From: an uncultured Clostridium sp.
GTDB taxonomy: Bacteria; Bacillota; Clostridia; Clostridiales; Clostridiaceae
Assembly: GCA_900547475.1 (NCBI GenBank)
Contig: URGW01000011.1
Location: forward strand, 17,356 to 81,355
Direction of reading: 5' to 3'
Length of the DNA: 64,000 nt
Position numbers and translations under genes: made by a program. The notes beneath the pieces were generated by a model. It saw only the letters and a list, made by a program, of their open reading frames with translations. It did not search any database and was not told the origin of the DNA. This document shows positions 8,525 to 16,871 of this stretch, piece by piece; within the stretch, counting starts at the first letter, position 1; each line of letters opens with the position of its first letter.

Positions 8525-9547
8525 TTAATACTTTTTATACCTTCCAATTAATTCATTTAATAATTTAGCTGTTTGTATTGGATATTTCCCAATAGATGTT
8601 TCTCCTGCTAATAAAAAACCCGTTGCTCCACTATTTATAAATGTATATATACTTTCAATCTCACTTATATTACCATTTAATCCATTTTTCATACTATCCA
8701 ACACATGAGTTGCTATTATTATCTCTTTATTATAATTGTCACTTCTTAATTTTTTTAGCAATTCAAACTCTTGTTCCACAGAATTTTCCATTCCACATTC
8801 TGGGACCAAATCACCTCTTGCAATAACAATTCCATCACTACAATTCATTATCTCCCTATAATTATTTAATCCTATTATAGTCTCTAACTTTGAAAATATT
8901 TTAATATTATTTTGATTTCCTTTAACTTTTTTTATGTATTCTCTTACACATAATATATCTCTAGAACTTTCAACATAAGATTGCCCAATTATATTTATAT
9001 TATTATCAATAGCCCATTTTAAATTTTCTTTATCTTTATGGTTTAATGAATTTTCACCTAAATCAGCTCCTGGAATATTACATCCCTTTCCAGCCCTAAC
9101 TACTCCTGTATCTTTTGCTATTGCCTTTAAAAATATTTTATCCTTATCAATAATATCAAAATTCATAGTTCCATCTTTCATAGATATTTTTTTAATATCA
9201 TTTTTCTCTATAATCTCAGACTTTATATTAAGTGGAATAATTTTAGATTTATCATTATTATTACTAATTAGAGAATATACATCAGAACTACAAAAATAAA
9301 CTATTTCATTAATATATACTTTGAATATACCTTTTAAGTTTTCAGATACCCTAACTTTTTTCCCACATAAATCTGCCATAATAATTATATCTTTCTTTAT
9401 GCTTCTAGAATCATTCAATATTTTTATAAATTCACTTTCGTAAAAATGTGAAAAATTTAACCTTAAAATATTTACACCATTGTTAATTAATTCTGATAAA
9501 ACCTTTCTATTTGATGAATTAGGTCCAATAGTTGCAATGACTTTCAT
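8525..9547 (-). CDS. pyruvate kinase-like protein lacking the C-terminal domain
   Basis: A 340-residue homologue of pyruvate kinase, which normally has 470-590. Visible are IATIGPNSSN, ILRLNFSHF (substrate arginine), DLCGKKVR in place of DTKGPEIR, MKDGTMNFDI, SKLETIIGLNN with the catalytic-type lysine, VIARGDLVPECG, ATHVLDSM for ATQMLESM, and LLAGETSIGKYP. The chain stops just after the barrel, so the allosteric C domain is absent. The B domain seems present near residues 65-160. Several motif residues differ, for instance CGKK for TKGP and NGNISEI for RPTRAEV. It may be a weak or altered-specificity kinase, or a regulatory paralogue. It has no partner gene in an operon. Confidence 0.8.
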   Translation of the reverse strand: MKVIATIGPNSSNRKVLSELINNGVNILRLNFSHFYESEFIKILNDSRSIKKDIIIMADLCGKKVRVSENLKGIFKVYINEIVYFCSSDVYSLISNNNDKSKIIPLNIKSEIIEKNDIKKISMKDGTMNFDIIDKDKIFLKAIAKDTGVVRAGKGCNIPGADLGENSLNHKDKENLKWAIDNNINIIGQSYVESSRDILCVREYIKKVKGNQNNIKIFSKLETIIGLNNYREIMNCSDGIVIARGDLVPECGMENSVEQEFELLKKLRSDNYNKEIIIATHVLDSMKNGLNGNISEIESIYTFINSGATGFLLAGETSIGKYPIQTAKLLNELIGRYKKY

Positions 9548-9775
9548 TAATACCCTACCTATATATTGTTTATAAATTATACTATTATATGTTTTTTCTT
9601 TTTATTACATATTGTTACTTTTAAATTTAAATAAACTATATTTTTAGCATATATTCTTTTAATATAATTTCATAATAATTTACTTAAATATAAAAAACTA
9701 TTTATATATTAGTCTTGTTCTAAAATATACTTTTACAGAATAATTATTTATATAATCATTTTGTAGGAGGATAAA

Positions 9776-10267
9776 ATGAAATACTTAAAATTTATTTATA
9801 TAATATTATTAACTACTCTTCTATCTGGCTGTGTTTTTAATAACCCTAAATACATAAATCTTAGAACTAAACCTAACCTTTATTATTACTCAAATGAAAT
9901 TTACGAAAAAATAAAAAATAATGAAAGCTATTCACTTAAAGTCTTTGATGTTAATTTTTATGAATATCATGAAGTTTCAGAAAAAGATGAAGATATTTTG
10001 CCTTCTTTCTTAGAATCTTTAAATAATGATAACTATGTAAGTGAATTAAATTTAGAAGATGAAAAAGTTAAATATAAACTTATAATTGAATTTGATAGTA
10101 ATAATTCAAAATATGTTATAAATGTTTATGATAAAAACTCTATAACACTTTTTCCTTGGGATGGAAATTTAGAAGAAGATATGATAAATATGACTGATGT
10201 TCCTATAAGAAATAATATTTATTCTTTTTGTGTATATATAATTAATAAAGCTCATTCTAATAACTAA
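9776..10267 (+). CDS. small lipoprotein of unknown function
   Basis: A 163-residue protein that begins with a lipoprotein signal peptide: KYLKFIYIILLTTLLSGC, with the lipobox LSGC placing the lipidated cysteine near residue 19. The mature part is acidic and tyrosine/asparagine-rich, with no motif I recognise; it should sit on the outer face of the membrane. The start ATG follows GTAGGAGG. It stands alone and converges on the folate operon, with which it shares a terminator. The preceding 228 nt contain a TATAAT-like box but no other feature. Confidence 0.8.
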   Translation: MKYLKFIYIILLTTLLSGCVFNNPKYINLRTKPNLYYYSNEIYEKIKNNESYSLKVFDVNFYEYHEVSEKDEDILPSFLESLNNDNYVSELNLEDEKVKYKLIIEFDSNNSKYVINVYDKNSITLFPWDGNLEEDMINMTDVPIRNNIYSFCVYIINKAHSNN

Positions 10268-10280
10268 TTTAATATATAGT

Positions 10281-10339
10281 AAAATAAGACACTCAAAATA
10301 TACTATAAACATTATAGCTATTTTGAATGTCTTATTTTT
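10281..10339. terminator. bidirectional terminator between lipoprotein gene and folate operon
   Basis: AAATAAGACACTCAAAATA and TATTTTGAATGTCTTATTT pair with one mismatch around an 18-nt loop. Both sides are flanked by A/T runs, so it can serve the plus-strand lipoprotein gene and the minus-strand folBK gene. Confidence 0.75.
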
Positions 10340-11141
10340 AATCTAATAATTCAAAAACTCTTTTGTTTTTCAATGGATGTAATGCATATGGTGCTATTTC
10401 ACTTAGTGGCTTTAACACAAACTCTCTTAGATGCATTAAAGGATGTGGTAAAATAACAAATTCATCATTACTTACTATATCATCATATAAAATAATATCT
10501 AAATCAATTATTCTCGGCCCCCACTTTATTTCTCTAACTCTTCCAAGTTCACTCTCTATTCTAAGAAGCTCTGACATAAGCTCTCTAGGTGTTAAATATG
10601 TTTCAACTTCAATTGCACCATTTAAGAATTCTTCTTGATCTTCATTTCCCCATGGTTCTGTAACTATAAAAGATGAAATTTTAGAAATTTTTATTCCTCT
10701 AACTTCTTCAATTTTTTTCATTGCATTTCTAAAGTTCTCTTCTCTATTTCCCATATTACTTCCAATAGCTATATAAGCAATATGTCTTTCTCTTGCAATT
10801 TCAACTGCTGCATAATCTAAATTTCTTCCTATAGGTGCCCATGGCTTTTTTAATAAAACTTTAACAGACTTAACCATTGAATAATTATCCAATATAAAGT
10901 TAGCAACCTTATTTACAACACTTTCAATTAAATCTAATGATTCCTCTTGAAAAACATCTATAACCTTATGACATAACTCACCATAATGAACAGACTTACT
11001 TAAATCACAAGTTGTTGCTGCTTCTTTAATATCTAATGATAACTCTAATGATAGTATGAATTTTTGCCCTAGTGTTTTCTCTTCTTGAAACACACCATGA
11101 TTTGCAAAAATTTCAATATCCTTTAAATATATTTTATCCAT
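10338..11141 (-). CDS. folBK: bifunctional dihydroneopterin aldolase / HPPK
   Basis: A fusion of two folate enzymes in 267 residues. Residues 1-118 are dihydroneopterin aldolase (DKIYLKDIEIFANHGVF, then LSKSVHYGELC), which makes 6-hydroxymethyl-dihydropterin. Residues 121-267 are 6-hydroxymethyl-dihydropterin pyrophosphokinase, starting AYIAIGSNMGNREENF and carrying the signature KWGPRIIDLDIILYDD. The product is the pyrophosphate ester used by FolP, whose gene ends 8 nt upstream. FolB-FolK fusions are known in several Firmicutes. It is the last gene of the operon and is followed by a terminator. Confidence 0.95.
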   Translation of the reverse strand: MDKIYLKDIEIFANHGVFQEEKTLGQKFILSLELSLDIKEAATTCDLSKSVHYGELCHKVIDVFQEESLDLIESVVNKVANFILDNYSMVKSVKVLLKKPWAPIGRNLDYAAVEIARERHIAYIAIGSNMGNREENFRNAMKKIEEVRGIKISKISSFIVTEPWGNEDQEEFLNGAIEVETYLTPRELMSELLRIESELGRVREIKWGPRIIDLDIILYDDIVSNDEFVILPHPLMHLREFVLKPLSEIAPYALHPLKNKRVFELLD

Positions 11142-11149
11142 TTTATTAC

Positions 11150-11959
11150 CTACTTTGCTTTTAATATAGTATCTGTCATAACAGCTACTCTTTTATTTTC
11201 TAAAACATCATGAACTCTTATAAATTCCATACCTTTCATTATTCCCATAACAGTAGTTGCAAGTGTTCCCTCTACTCTCTCATTAACTGGTAAATTTAAA
11301 GTTAATCCAATCATAGACTTTCTTGATGTTCCTAAAAGTACTGGATATCCCATAGCTTTTATAACTTCACATTTATTCATTACCACTAGGTTTTCTTCGT
11401 AAGTCTTAGCAAACCCGATACCTGGATCTAAAATTATATTTTCTTTTTTTACACCAGCATCTAATGCAATGTCTATACTTTCTTGCAAGTCATTTATTAC
11501 ATCTTCCATTAAATTTTCATAAGGCTTATCTTCTCTATTATGCATTAAAATAATTGGCACATTATATTTTGCAGCTACTTTAGCTATATTTTTATCATAT
11601 TTAGCTCCCCAGATATCATTTATAATATCCGCTCCAGCTTTTATTGCTTCTTCTGCAGTTTTGCTTTTATATGTATCTATTGATATAGTAACATCTAATT
11701 CTTTTTTTATAGCTTTAATTATTGGAACTACTCTTTTTATTTCCTCTTCCTCAGTTACATATTCTGCTCCTGGTCTTGTTGATTCTCCACCAACGTCTAT
11801 AATATCTGCTCCATCTTCCACTAATTTTTTAGCTTGCCTTACAGCAGCTTCTATTTCATTAAATTTTCCACCATCTGAAAATGAATCTGGTGTTACATTT
11901 AATATTCCCATTATATAAGTTCTTTCACCTAACTTATATTCCTTATTTCCTATTCTCAA
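11150..11959 (-). CDS. folP: dihydropteroate synthase
   Basis: Condenses p-aminobenzoate with hydroxymethyl-dihydropterin pyrophosphate; it is the sulfonamide target. The 269 residues contain both family signatures: GILNVTPDSFSDGGKF and DIIDVGGESTRPGAE. Later blocks ISIDTYKSK, NDIWGA and ILDPGIGFAKT complete the TIM barrel. The start is TTG at 11957-11959, nine bases after AGGAGG; no ATG exists before the first core strand. Genes on both sides are folate genes within 16 nt, so it is translated from the common mRNA. Confidence 0.96.
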   Translation of the reverse strand: MRIGNKEYKLGERTYIMGILNVTPDSFSDGGKFNEIEAAVRQAKKLVEDGADIIDVGGESTRPGAEYVTEEEEIKRVVPIIKAIKKELDVTISIDTYKSKTAEEAIKAGADIINDIWGAKYDKNIAKVAAKYNVPIILMHNREDKPYENLMEDVINDLQESIDIALDAGVKKENIILDPGIGFAKTYEENLVVMNKCEVIKAMGYPVLLGTSRKSMIGLTLNLPVNERVEGTLATTVMGIMKGMEFIRVHDVLENKRVAVMTDTILKAK

Positions 11960-11974
11960 ATCCTTTCTCCTCCT

Positions 11975-12448
11975 TTAGTATGTTATTTTAAAGTTTTTCT
12001 TTTCACTACTCCAATAACATTCTTTTTCAGCTTTACAATTAAAGCATTGTCTAGATAACTTATCAGCCTTATATATTATTTCTTCTAATTTATTATCACT
12101 TTCTTTTCTATGGTTAGCAATTGCATTTAAAATAATATGAATCTCCTGTTCTGTAAAGCTTGTTTCTTTTAATATTTCTCTACTCATTTCTACACTAGCA
12201 ATATCGTGATGTATGCCTTCTTCATATTGTCTTACTCTACCTATATCATGTAATAATCCTATGGCATAAATAACTTCTTTTGAAACACTTAATTTTTCTT
12301 CTAAAACCATTATATATGCAATTCTTGATACATCAATAAAATGTTCTATAGTATGATTACAAAACTCTCTATTTCTTTCATAATCATTTAATTTTTCTAA
12401 TGCTTCTTTATAAAGCTTATTACTCATTATCACATCAATATTATTCAT
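11975..12448 (-). CDS. HD-domain phosphohydrolase of the folate operon
   Basis: A 157-residue HD-superfamily protein. Metal ligands are visible as HTIEH near residue 32, LLHDIGR (the HD doublet) near 69, and HHDIAS near 82. The C terminus carries a cysteine group, CFNCKAEKEC, that could bind a metal or cluster. HD proteins are metal-dependent phosphatases or phosphodiesterases. Its place between folE and folP, with 7- and 15-nt gaps, suggests work on a pterin phosphate. The operon has no other candidate for removing the triphosphate from dihydroneopterin triphosphate. That role is inference; a general nucleotide phosphatase is the alternative. Confidence 0.85.
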   Translation of the reverse strand: MNNIDVIMSNKLYKEALEKLNDYERNREFCNHTIEHFIDVSRIAYIMVLEEKLSVSKEVIYAIGLLHDIGRVRQYEEGIHHDIASVEMSREILKETSFTEQEIHIILNAIANHRKESDNKLEEIIYKADKLSRQCFNCKAEKECYWSSEKKNFKITY

Positions 12449-12455
12449 ATTACAC

Positions 12456-13007
12456 CTATCTTATAAAGTTCATAACTTCTCTTCTTAGTTCTATATCTTC
12501 TCTAAATACTCCTCTATAAGTAGTAGTTACAGTTTTAGACCCCGGTTTCTTAACACCCCTCATAGTCATGCATGTATGTTCTGCTTCAATTACAACCATA
12601 GCCCCTTCTGCATCTAAATACTTCATTAGAGCATCTGCAATTTCTGTTGTTAATCTTTCTTGTAATTGAGGTTTCTTAGCATATATTTCAACTGTTCTTG
12701 CAAGCTTTGAAAGCCCTGCAACTTTTCCCTTAGGTATATAAGCTATATGTGCTTTTCCAAAGAAGGGTACTAAATGATGCTCACACATAGAAAAGAATGT
12801 TATATCCTTTTCTAATACTAAGTCATTATTTTCTACAGAAAATGTTTTAGATAACACTTCTTTAGCATCCTTACCTATCCCATCAAAAATTTCCATATAC
12901 ATTCTTGCTATTCTATCAGGTGTTTCTATTAAGCCTTCTCTATTTATATCTTCTCCTACACCTTCTAATATTAATTTTACACCTTCCATTATCTTTTCTT
13001 TATTCAT
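12456..13007 (-). CDS. folE: GTP cyclohydrolase I
   Basis: Converts GTP to 7,8-dihydroneopterin triphosphate, the first committed pterin step. It is the canonical type IA enzyme: zinc cysteines in SMCEHHLVPFFGK and HTCMTMRGVKK, plus KVAGLSKLARTVEIYA and QERLTTEIADAL. I place the start at the ATG at 13005-13007, eight bases after GGAGG and overlapping the pabC stop as ATGAATAA; an in-frame ATG at 13022 would add five residues but has no good ribosome site. The resulting 183 residues are normal for the family. Overlap with pabC indicates translational coupling. Confidence 0.96.
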   Translation of the reverse strand: MNKEKIMEGVKLILEGVGEDINREGLIETPDRIARMYMEIFDGIGKDAKEVLSKTFSVENNDLVLEKDITFFSMCEHHLVPFFGKAHIAYIPKGKVAGLSKLARTVEIYAKKPQLQERLTTEIADALMKYLDAEGAMVVIEAEHTCMTMRGVKKPGSKTVTTTYRGVFREDIELRREVMNFIR

Positions 13008-13755
13008 GTTTTTCGCCTCCATTTATTGCTTTATCATATTGCTCTTTTATTTCTTCAATAATCTCACTATTAAATAGCTTGTTTTCTATATTAGAAACTT
13101 TTATAACCCCAACTAATGAATTAGTTAAGAAAACTTCATCACTATTTAATAATTCTTCCTTCGTTATTTTTTTCTCTATTACATCAAAGTTATTAATAAC
13201 CCACTGACGAACTATTCCTGGCAATAAGCCACATTTAATTGATGGAGTATATATTATTTTATCTTTAATAATAAAAATATTAGTTGTGCATCCTTCACAT
13301 AAATTACCTTGTTCATTAAAAAAAATAGATTCGTTTAATTCGTTTCTTTGACATACTTCATATTCTATAATATTTTCTAAATAATTTAAAGTTTTAAAGG
13401 ATACTATTCTAGATGTTGAGTTTCTCAAAACCTTAGAAATTCCAACTTTAAAGCCTTTTTCATAATCATTATCTTTATATTTTATTTCTCTTACAGAATA
13501 AATTAAATTTTTCTCTGTTACAGTAATTTTTAAAGCTTTATTTTTTATATTATGTTGATTTATAAAATGAATTACATCTTCTATAGCTATTAACTCACCT
13601 AACTCTAGCTCTATAATTGACTTATTTAATCTATTTATATGCTCTTCTAAAAATATTGGAATTTTCTTTACTAATATAGTTTCAAAAACTCCTCTACCAA
13701 AAAAGACTCCACTATCTATACTTATACTATCATTATCATATATAACTTTTCTCAT
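13000..13755 (-). CDS. pabC: 4-amino-4-deoxychorismate lyase
   Basis: A fold-type IV PLP enzyme that splits aminodeoxychorismate to p-aminobenzoate and pyruvate. In 251 residues it shows GVFFGRGVFETILVK at the N terminus, EHINRLNKS, the lysine in ALKITVTE, and FNEQGNLCEGCTTNIF, where ExxxxNIF is the cofactor-phosphate region. Branched-chain or D-amino-acid aminotransferases share this fold, but the position directly after pabB fixes the call. Its 3' end overlaps folE by 8 nt. Confidence 0.93.
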   Translation of the reverse strand: MRKVIYDNDSISIDSGVFFGRGVFETILVKKIPIFLEEHINRLNKSIIELELGELIAIEDVIHFINQHNIKNKALKITVTEKNLIYSVREIKYKDNDYEKGFKVGISKVLRNSTSRIVSFKTLNYLENIIEYEVCQRNELNESIFFNEQGNLCEGCTTNIFIIKDKIIYTPSIKCGLLPGIVRQWVINNFDVIEKKITKEELLNSDEVFLTNSLVGVIKVSNIENKLFNSEIIEEIKEQYDKAINGGEKHE

Positions 13756-13766
13756 ATACTACCTTC

Positions 13767-15110
13767 TTATAAAACTCTCATTAAAGCTCTTGCTTTATCT
13801 AAGGTTTCATTATACTCATCTTCCTCTATTGAATCATAAGTAATTCCACCACCAACACCAAAGAATGCCTTATTATCTTTCTTTATTATTGTTCTAATTA
13901 CTATATTAAAATCACAATTACCTCTAAAATCAAAATATCCTATAGAACCTGTATAAACATTTCTTTTAATACCTTCTAACTCTTCAATTATTTCCATAGC
14001 TCTTATTTTAGGAGTTCCCGTTATTGATCCACCTGGAAAACACTCCTTTATACATCTTACAGCTGAAACATCTTTCTTTAGCTCCCCTTCTACTGTAGAA
14101 ACTAAATGAAATACAGTGGCATATTCTTCTAGTTTAAAATTTTCCGTTACCTTAACTGTATGCGGTTTACAAACCTTACTAAAATCATTTCTCTCTAAAT
14201 CTACAACCATTAATAGCTCTGCCTTATCTTTCTCACTATTAATAAGCTCTAATTTATTTTTTTCATCTTCTTCTACATTATTCCCCCTAGGCCTTGTCCC
14301 CTTTATAGGTCTTGTATGTGCTTTATTATTAAATACTTGAATAAACCTTTCTGGTGATGAGCTTATTATTTGAAAATCTTCAAAGTTTAAATATGCTGAA
14401 AATGGTGCTTTATTTATACTTCTTAACTTCTTATATATATCAAATGAATCATCTTCATTATAACACCAAAATCTTTGGGTCATATTTGCAATATAAACAT
14501 CCCCAGACACTATATATTCCTTTAATTTAGCAACTGCATTTTTATACTCTTCCTTAATGAAATTTGAATAAAAAATATTTTTACTTTTTTCACATACTAT
14601 TTCATCATTAATCTTTTTTCCATTATGTATTATCTTTAAAATACTTTCTATATTTTCAATATTCCCATCTATATCAGTTATATATTTTTTATCATTAATT
14701 AAATCAAATATCATTATATTTTTATAAAAAATAAATCTCATATCAGGAATATTAAAATCTTCTTTAGATGTATTAGGCAATTCTTCCAGCAATCTTCCAG
14801 AATCATAAGAAATGTACCCCATGGCTCCACTCAATAATGGTATTTCATCTTCAATATTATTTCTATATTCATTTACTAAACTTTCTAATATCTTAAATGA
14901 ATCACCTTCCACTATATTATCATTTATATATGCTTTTTCTTTTTTTACTTCAAATTTTAAAAATGGATTTATTCCAATAAAAGAATACTTAGAAAGCCTT
15001 TTATCCTCTTTAGAACTATCTAATAATATAGTATCTATTTCATCTTTAAATAAATTATATACTTCAAATGCATTTAATTTACTATTAAACTCTCTTTTAA
15101 TTAACCCCAC
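13767..15110 (-). CDS. pabB: aminodeoxychorismate synthase component I
   Basis: Uses ammonia from PabA to aminate chorismate to 4-amino-4-deoxychorismate. The C-terminal chorismate-binding domain has SGDVYIANMTQRFW, SSSPERFI, TRPIKGTRPRG (the lysine that marks PabB: PIKGT), VDLERNDFSKVC, FPGGSITGTPK and GSIGYFDFRG. PIKGT rather than PIAGT favours PabB over anthranilate synthase TrpE. The start is GTG at 15108-15110, following TAGGAG. The 447 residues are typical. It lies 27 nt after pabA, its glutaminase partner. Confidence 0.95.
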   Translation of the reverse strand: MGLIKREFNSKLNAFEVYNLFKDEIDTILLDSSKEDKRLSKYSFIGINPFLKFEVKKEKAYINDNIVEGDSFKILESLVNEYRNNIEDEIPLLSGAMGYISYDSGRLLEELPNTSKEDFNIPDMRFIFYKNIMIFDLINDKKYITDIDGNIENIESILKIIHNGKKINDEIVCEKSKNIFYSNFIKEEYKNAVAKLKEYIVSGDVYIANMTQRFWCYNEDDSFDIYKKLRSINKAPFSAYLNFEDFQIISSSPERFIQVFNNKAHTRPIKGTRPRGNNVEEDEKNKLELINSEKDKAELLMVVDLERNDFSKVCKPHTVKVTENFKLEEYATVFHLVSTVEGELKKDVSAVRCIKECFPGGSITGTPKIRAMEIIEELEGIKRNVYTGSIGYFDFRGNCDFNIVIRTIIKKDNKAFFGVGGGITYDSIEEDEYNETLDKARALMRVL

Positions 15111-15137
15111 TTAACTTCACTCCTAATAGTATTTTTA

Positions 15138-15734
15138 TTAGAATTTATCATCTCTTTTGCTAAATTCTTTTGTTATATTGATAAAATTATTTAAAATCTT
15201 ATGTCCCTCTTCTGTCATCTCAGCTTCTGGATGGAATTGAACTCCATATATAGGATAATCCTTATGCTTAATTCCCATTATTACTTTATCCTCAGTTTCA
15301 CTAGTTATTTCAATAGTATCCGGTAAATTATCCCTACTTACTATTAAAGAATGATATCTTGTAACTCTTAGAGGATTCTTAACATTTTGAAATAGTCCTT
15401 TATTATTATGAGTTATATCAAACATTTTTCCATGAACTGGCTCATTCCCCTTTTTTATATCTGCATTAAAATAATACCCTATGCATTGATGTCCTAAACA
15501 AATACCTAATATAGGAAGCTTTTCTTTAAATCTATCAATAATTTCTAAACTTAATCCAGCTTCCTTAGGTGACTTTGGTCCTGGTGAGATCACAATTCCA
15601 TCTATATCCATACTTTCAATATCTTCAATACTAATTTTATCATTTCTATAAATAATAATTTCTTCTCCTAACTCTTCAAAATATCTAACTAAGTTATATA
15701 CAAAAGAATCATAATTATCAATCATTAAAAGCAT
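15138..15734 (-). CDS. pabA: aminodeoxychorismate synthase glutaminase subunit
   Basis: A class I glutamine amidotransferase of 198 residues that feeds ammonia to PabB. The catalytic triad is visible: cysteine in LGICLGHQCIGYYF, and His/Glu in GVQFHPEAEMTEEG. MIDNYDSFVYNLVRYF is the family N terminus. It is the first gene of the seven-gene folate operon; upstream lie 213 nt that must hold the operon promoter, which I could not place with confidence. Some clostridia share one such subunit between PabB and TrpE; no trp genes are in view. Confidence 0.94.
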   Translation of the reverse strand: MLLMIDNYDSFVYNLVRYFEELGEEIIIYRNDKISIEDIESMDIDGIVISPGPKSPKEAGLSLEIIDRFKEKLPILGICLGHQCIGYYFNADIKKGNEPVHGKMFDITHNNKGLFQNVKNPLRVTRYHSLIVSRDNLPDTIEITSETEDKVIMGIKHKDYPIYGVQFHPEAEMTEEGHKILNNFINITKEFSKRDDKF

Positions 15735-15947
15735 TGTATTTCTCCACCTTCATTTGCATTTTTGTTTTGCGCTATATATTTTTCTTTTAAACATAAATTA
15801 TTAATAATTGTGTCACTCATATTTTTAAGATTATGTATAAGGAATCTATCTCATCATTACTGCTTTTTTATTGCATTATTAATGAATAAATTATATCATA
15901 GCTTTATACACTACAAAACACTTACTTGAAAGGAGCTTAATTTTATT

Positions 15948-16781
15948 ATGATTATATGTGATTTACATACACACTCTACTGCATCAGATGGTAAATATTC
16001 ACCTAAAGATGTTGTTAGAAAAGCTTATGATAGAGGGGTAAAATACTTATCATTAACAGATCATGATACTTTATCTGGAATAGATGAAGCAAAAGCTGAA
16101 GCTGAAAAATTAGACATTAATTTTATTCCTGGACTAGAATTGTCTACAACCCACAAAGGAGAAACTATTCATATTTTAGGATACTTTAAAGGTGATGATT
16201 ATAAAAATCCAGATTTAAATAAATTTTTAGAGAATTTAAAAGTTAAAAGAATTGAACGTGCACATGAAATAGTTATAAGATTAAAGAAATTTAATGATAT
16301 TGAAATAGATGTTAATGAAGTTCTTAAAAATGGTAAAGATACTATTGCAAGACCTCATATAGCTAAAGCTATAATAGATGCTGGATATAATTATTCAAAG
16401 GAATATATCTTTGATAATTTTCTTGGTGATCACTGCCCTGCATATGTCCCTGCAAATAAATTAGATGCTGAAGAAGGAATTAAACTATTAAGAAAATATA
16501 ATGCTGTTGTAATTTTAGCACATCCTGTACTCTTAAAGAAACTACATGTACTTGATGTACTTCATCTTGATTTTGATGGTATTGAAGGTATATATGGTCT
16601 TAATACTCCAGAAGAAACTGAAAACTTCTTAAAAATTGTAGATAAAAAAGATATACTAACTTCTTGTGGTTCTGATTCACATGGTCATGAAGAAGATGAT
16701 ACAAAACATGGAATTTTGGGTTCTCAATCTATGGAAGAACATAGACTTAAAAAATTTTTAAATAAACTTAATTATAGATAA
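15948..16781 (+). CDS. PHP-domain phosphoesterase (RNase AM/YciV-like)
   Basis: A 277-residue metal-dependent hydrolase with all four PHP motifs: DLHTHSTASDG at the N terminus, LTDHDTLSGI, GLELSTTHKGETIHILGYF, and RPHIAKAI, later ILAHPVLL and SCGSDSHGHEED. Close homologues include the 5'-to-3' exonuclease RNase AM (YciV/TrpH) and 3',5'-nucleoside bisphosphate phosphatases, so a nucleotide or oligoribonucleotide substrate is likely. The start ATG follows AAAGGAGC. Monocistronic, with its own terminator. Confidence 0.9.
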   Translation: MIICDLHTHSTASDGKYSPKDVVRKAYDRGVKYLSLTDHDTLSGIDEAKAEAEKLDINFIPGLELSTTHKGETIHILGYFKGDDYKNPDLNKFLENLKVKRIERAHEIVIRLKKFNDIEIDVNEVLKNGKDTIARPHIAKAIIDAGYNYSKEYIFDNFLGDHCPAYVPANKLDAEEGIKLLRKYNAVVILAHPVLLKKLHVLDVLHLDFDGIEGIYGLNTPEETENFLKIVDKKDILTSCGSDSHGHEEDDTKHGILGSQSMEEHRLKKFLNKLNYR

Positions 16782-16785
16782 ATAG

Positions 16786-16850
16786 TTAAGAGTTGTTAGA
16801 AGTAACATTAATTTGTTAATTAATGTTACTCTCACAACTCTTATTTTACT
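16786..16850. terminator. terminator after the PHP gene
   Basis: TAAGAGTTGT (16787-16796) and ACAACTCTTA (16834-16843) form the base, and GTAACATTAA pairs with TTAATGTTAC inside. ATTTTACTTT follows on the plus strand. It may also stop the minus-strand aminopeptidase transcript that ends at 16872. Confidence 0.75.
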
Positions 16851-16871
16851 TTAACTATTATTACCTAAATT

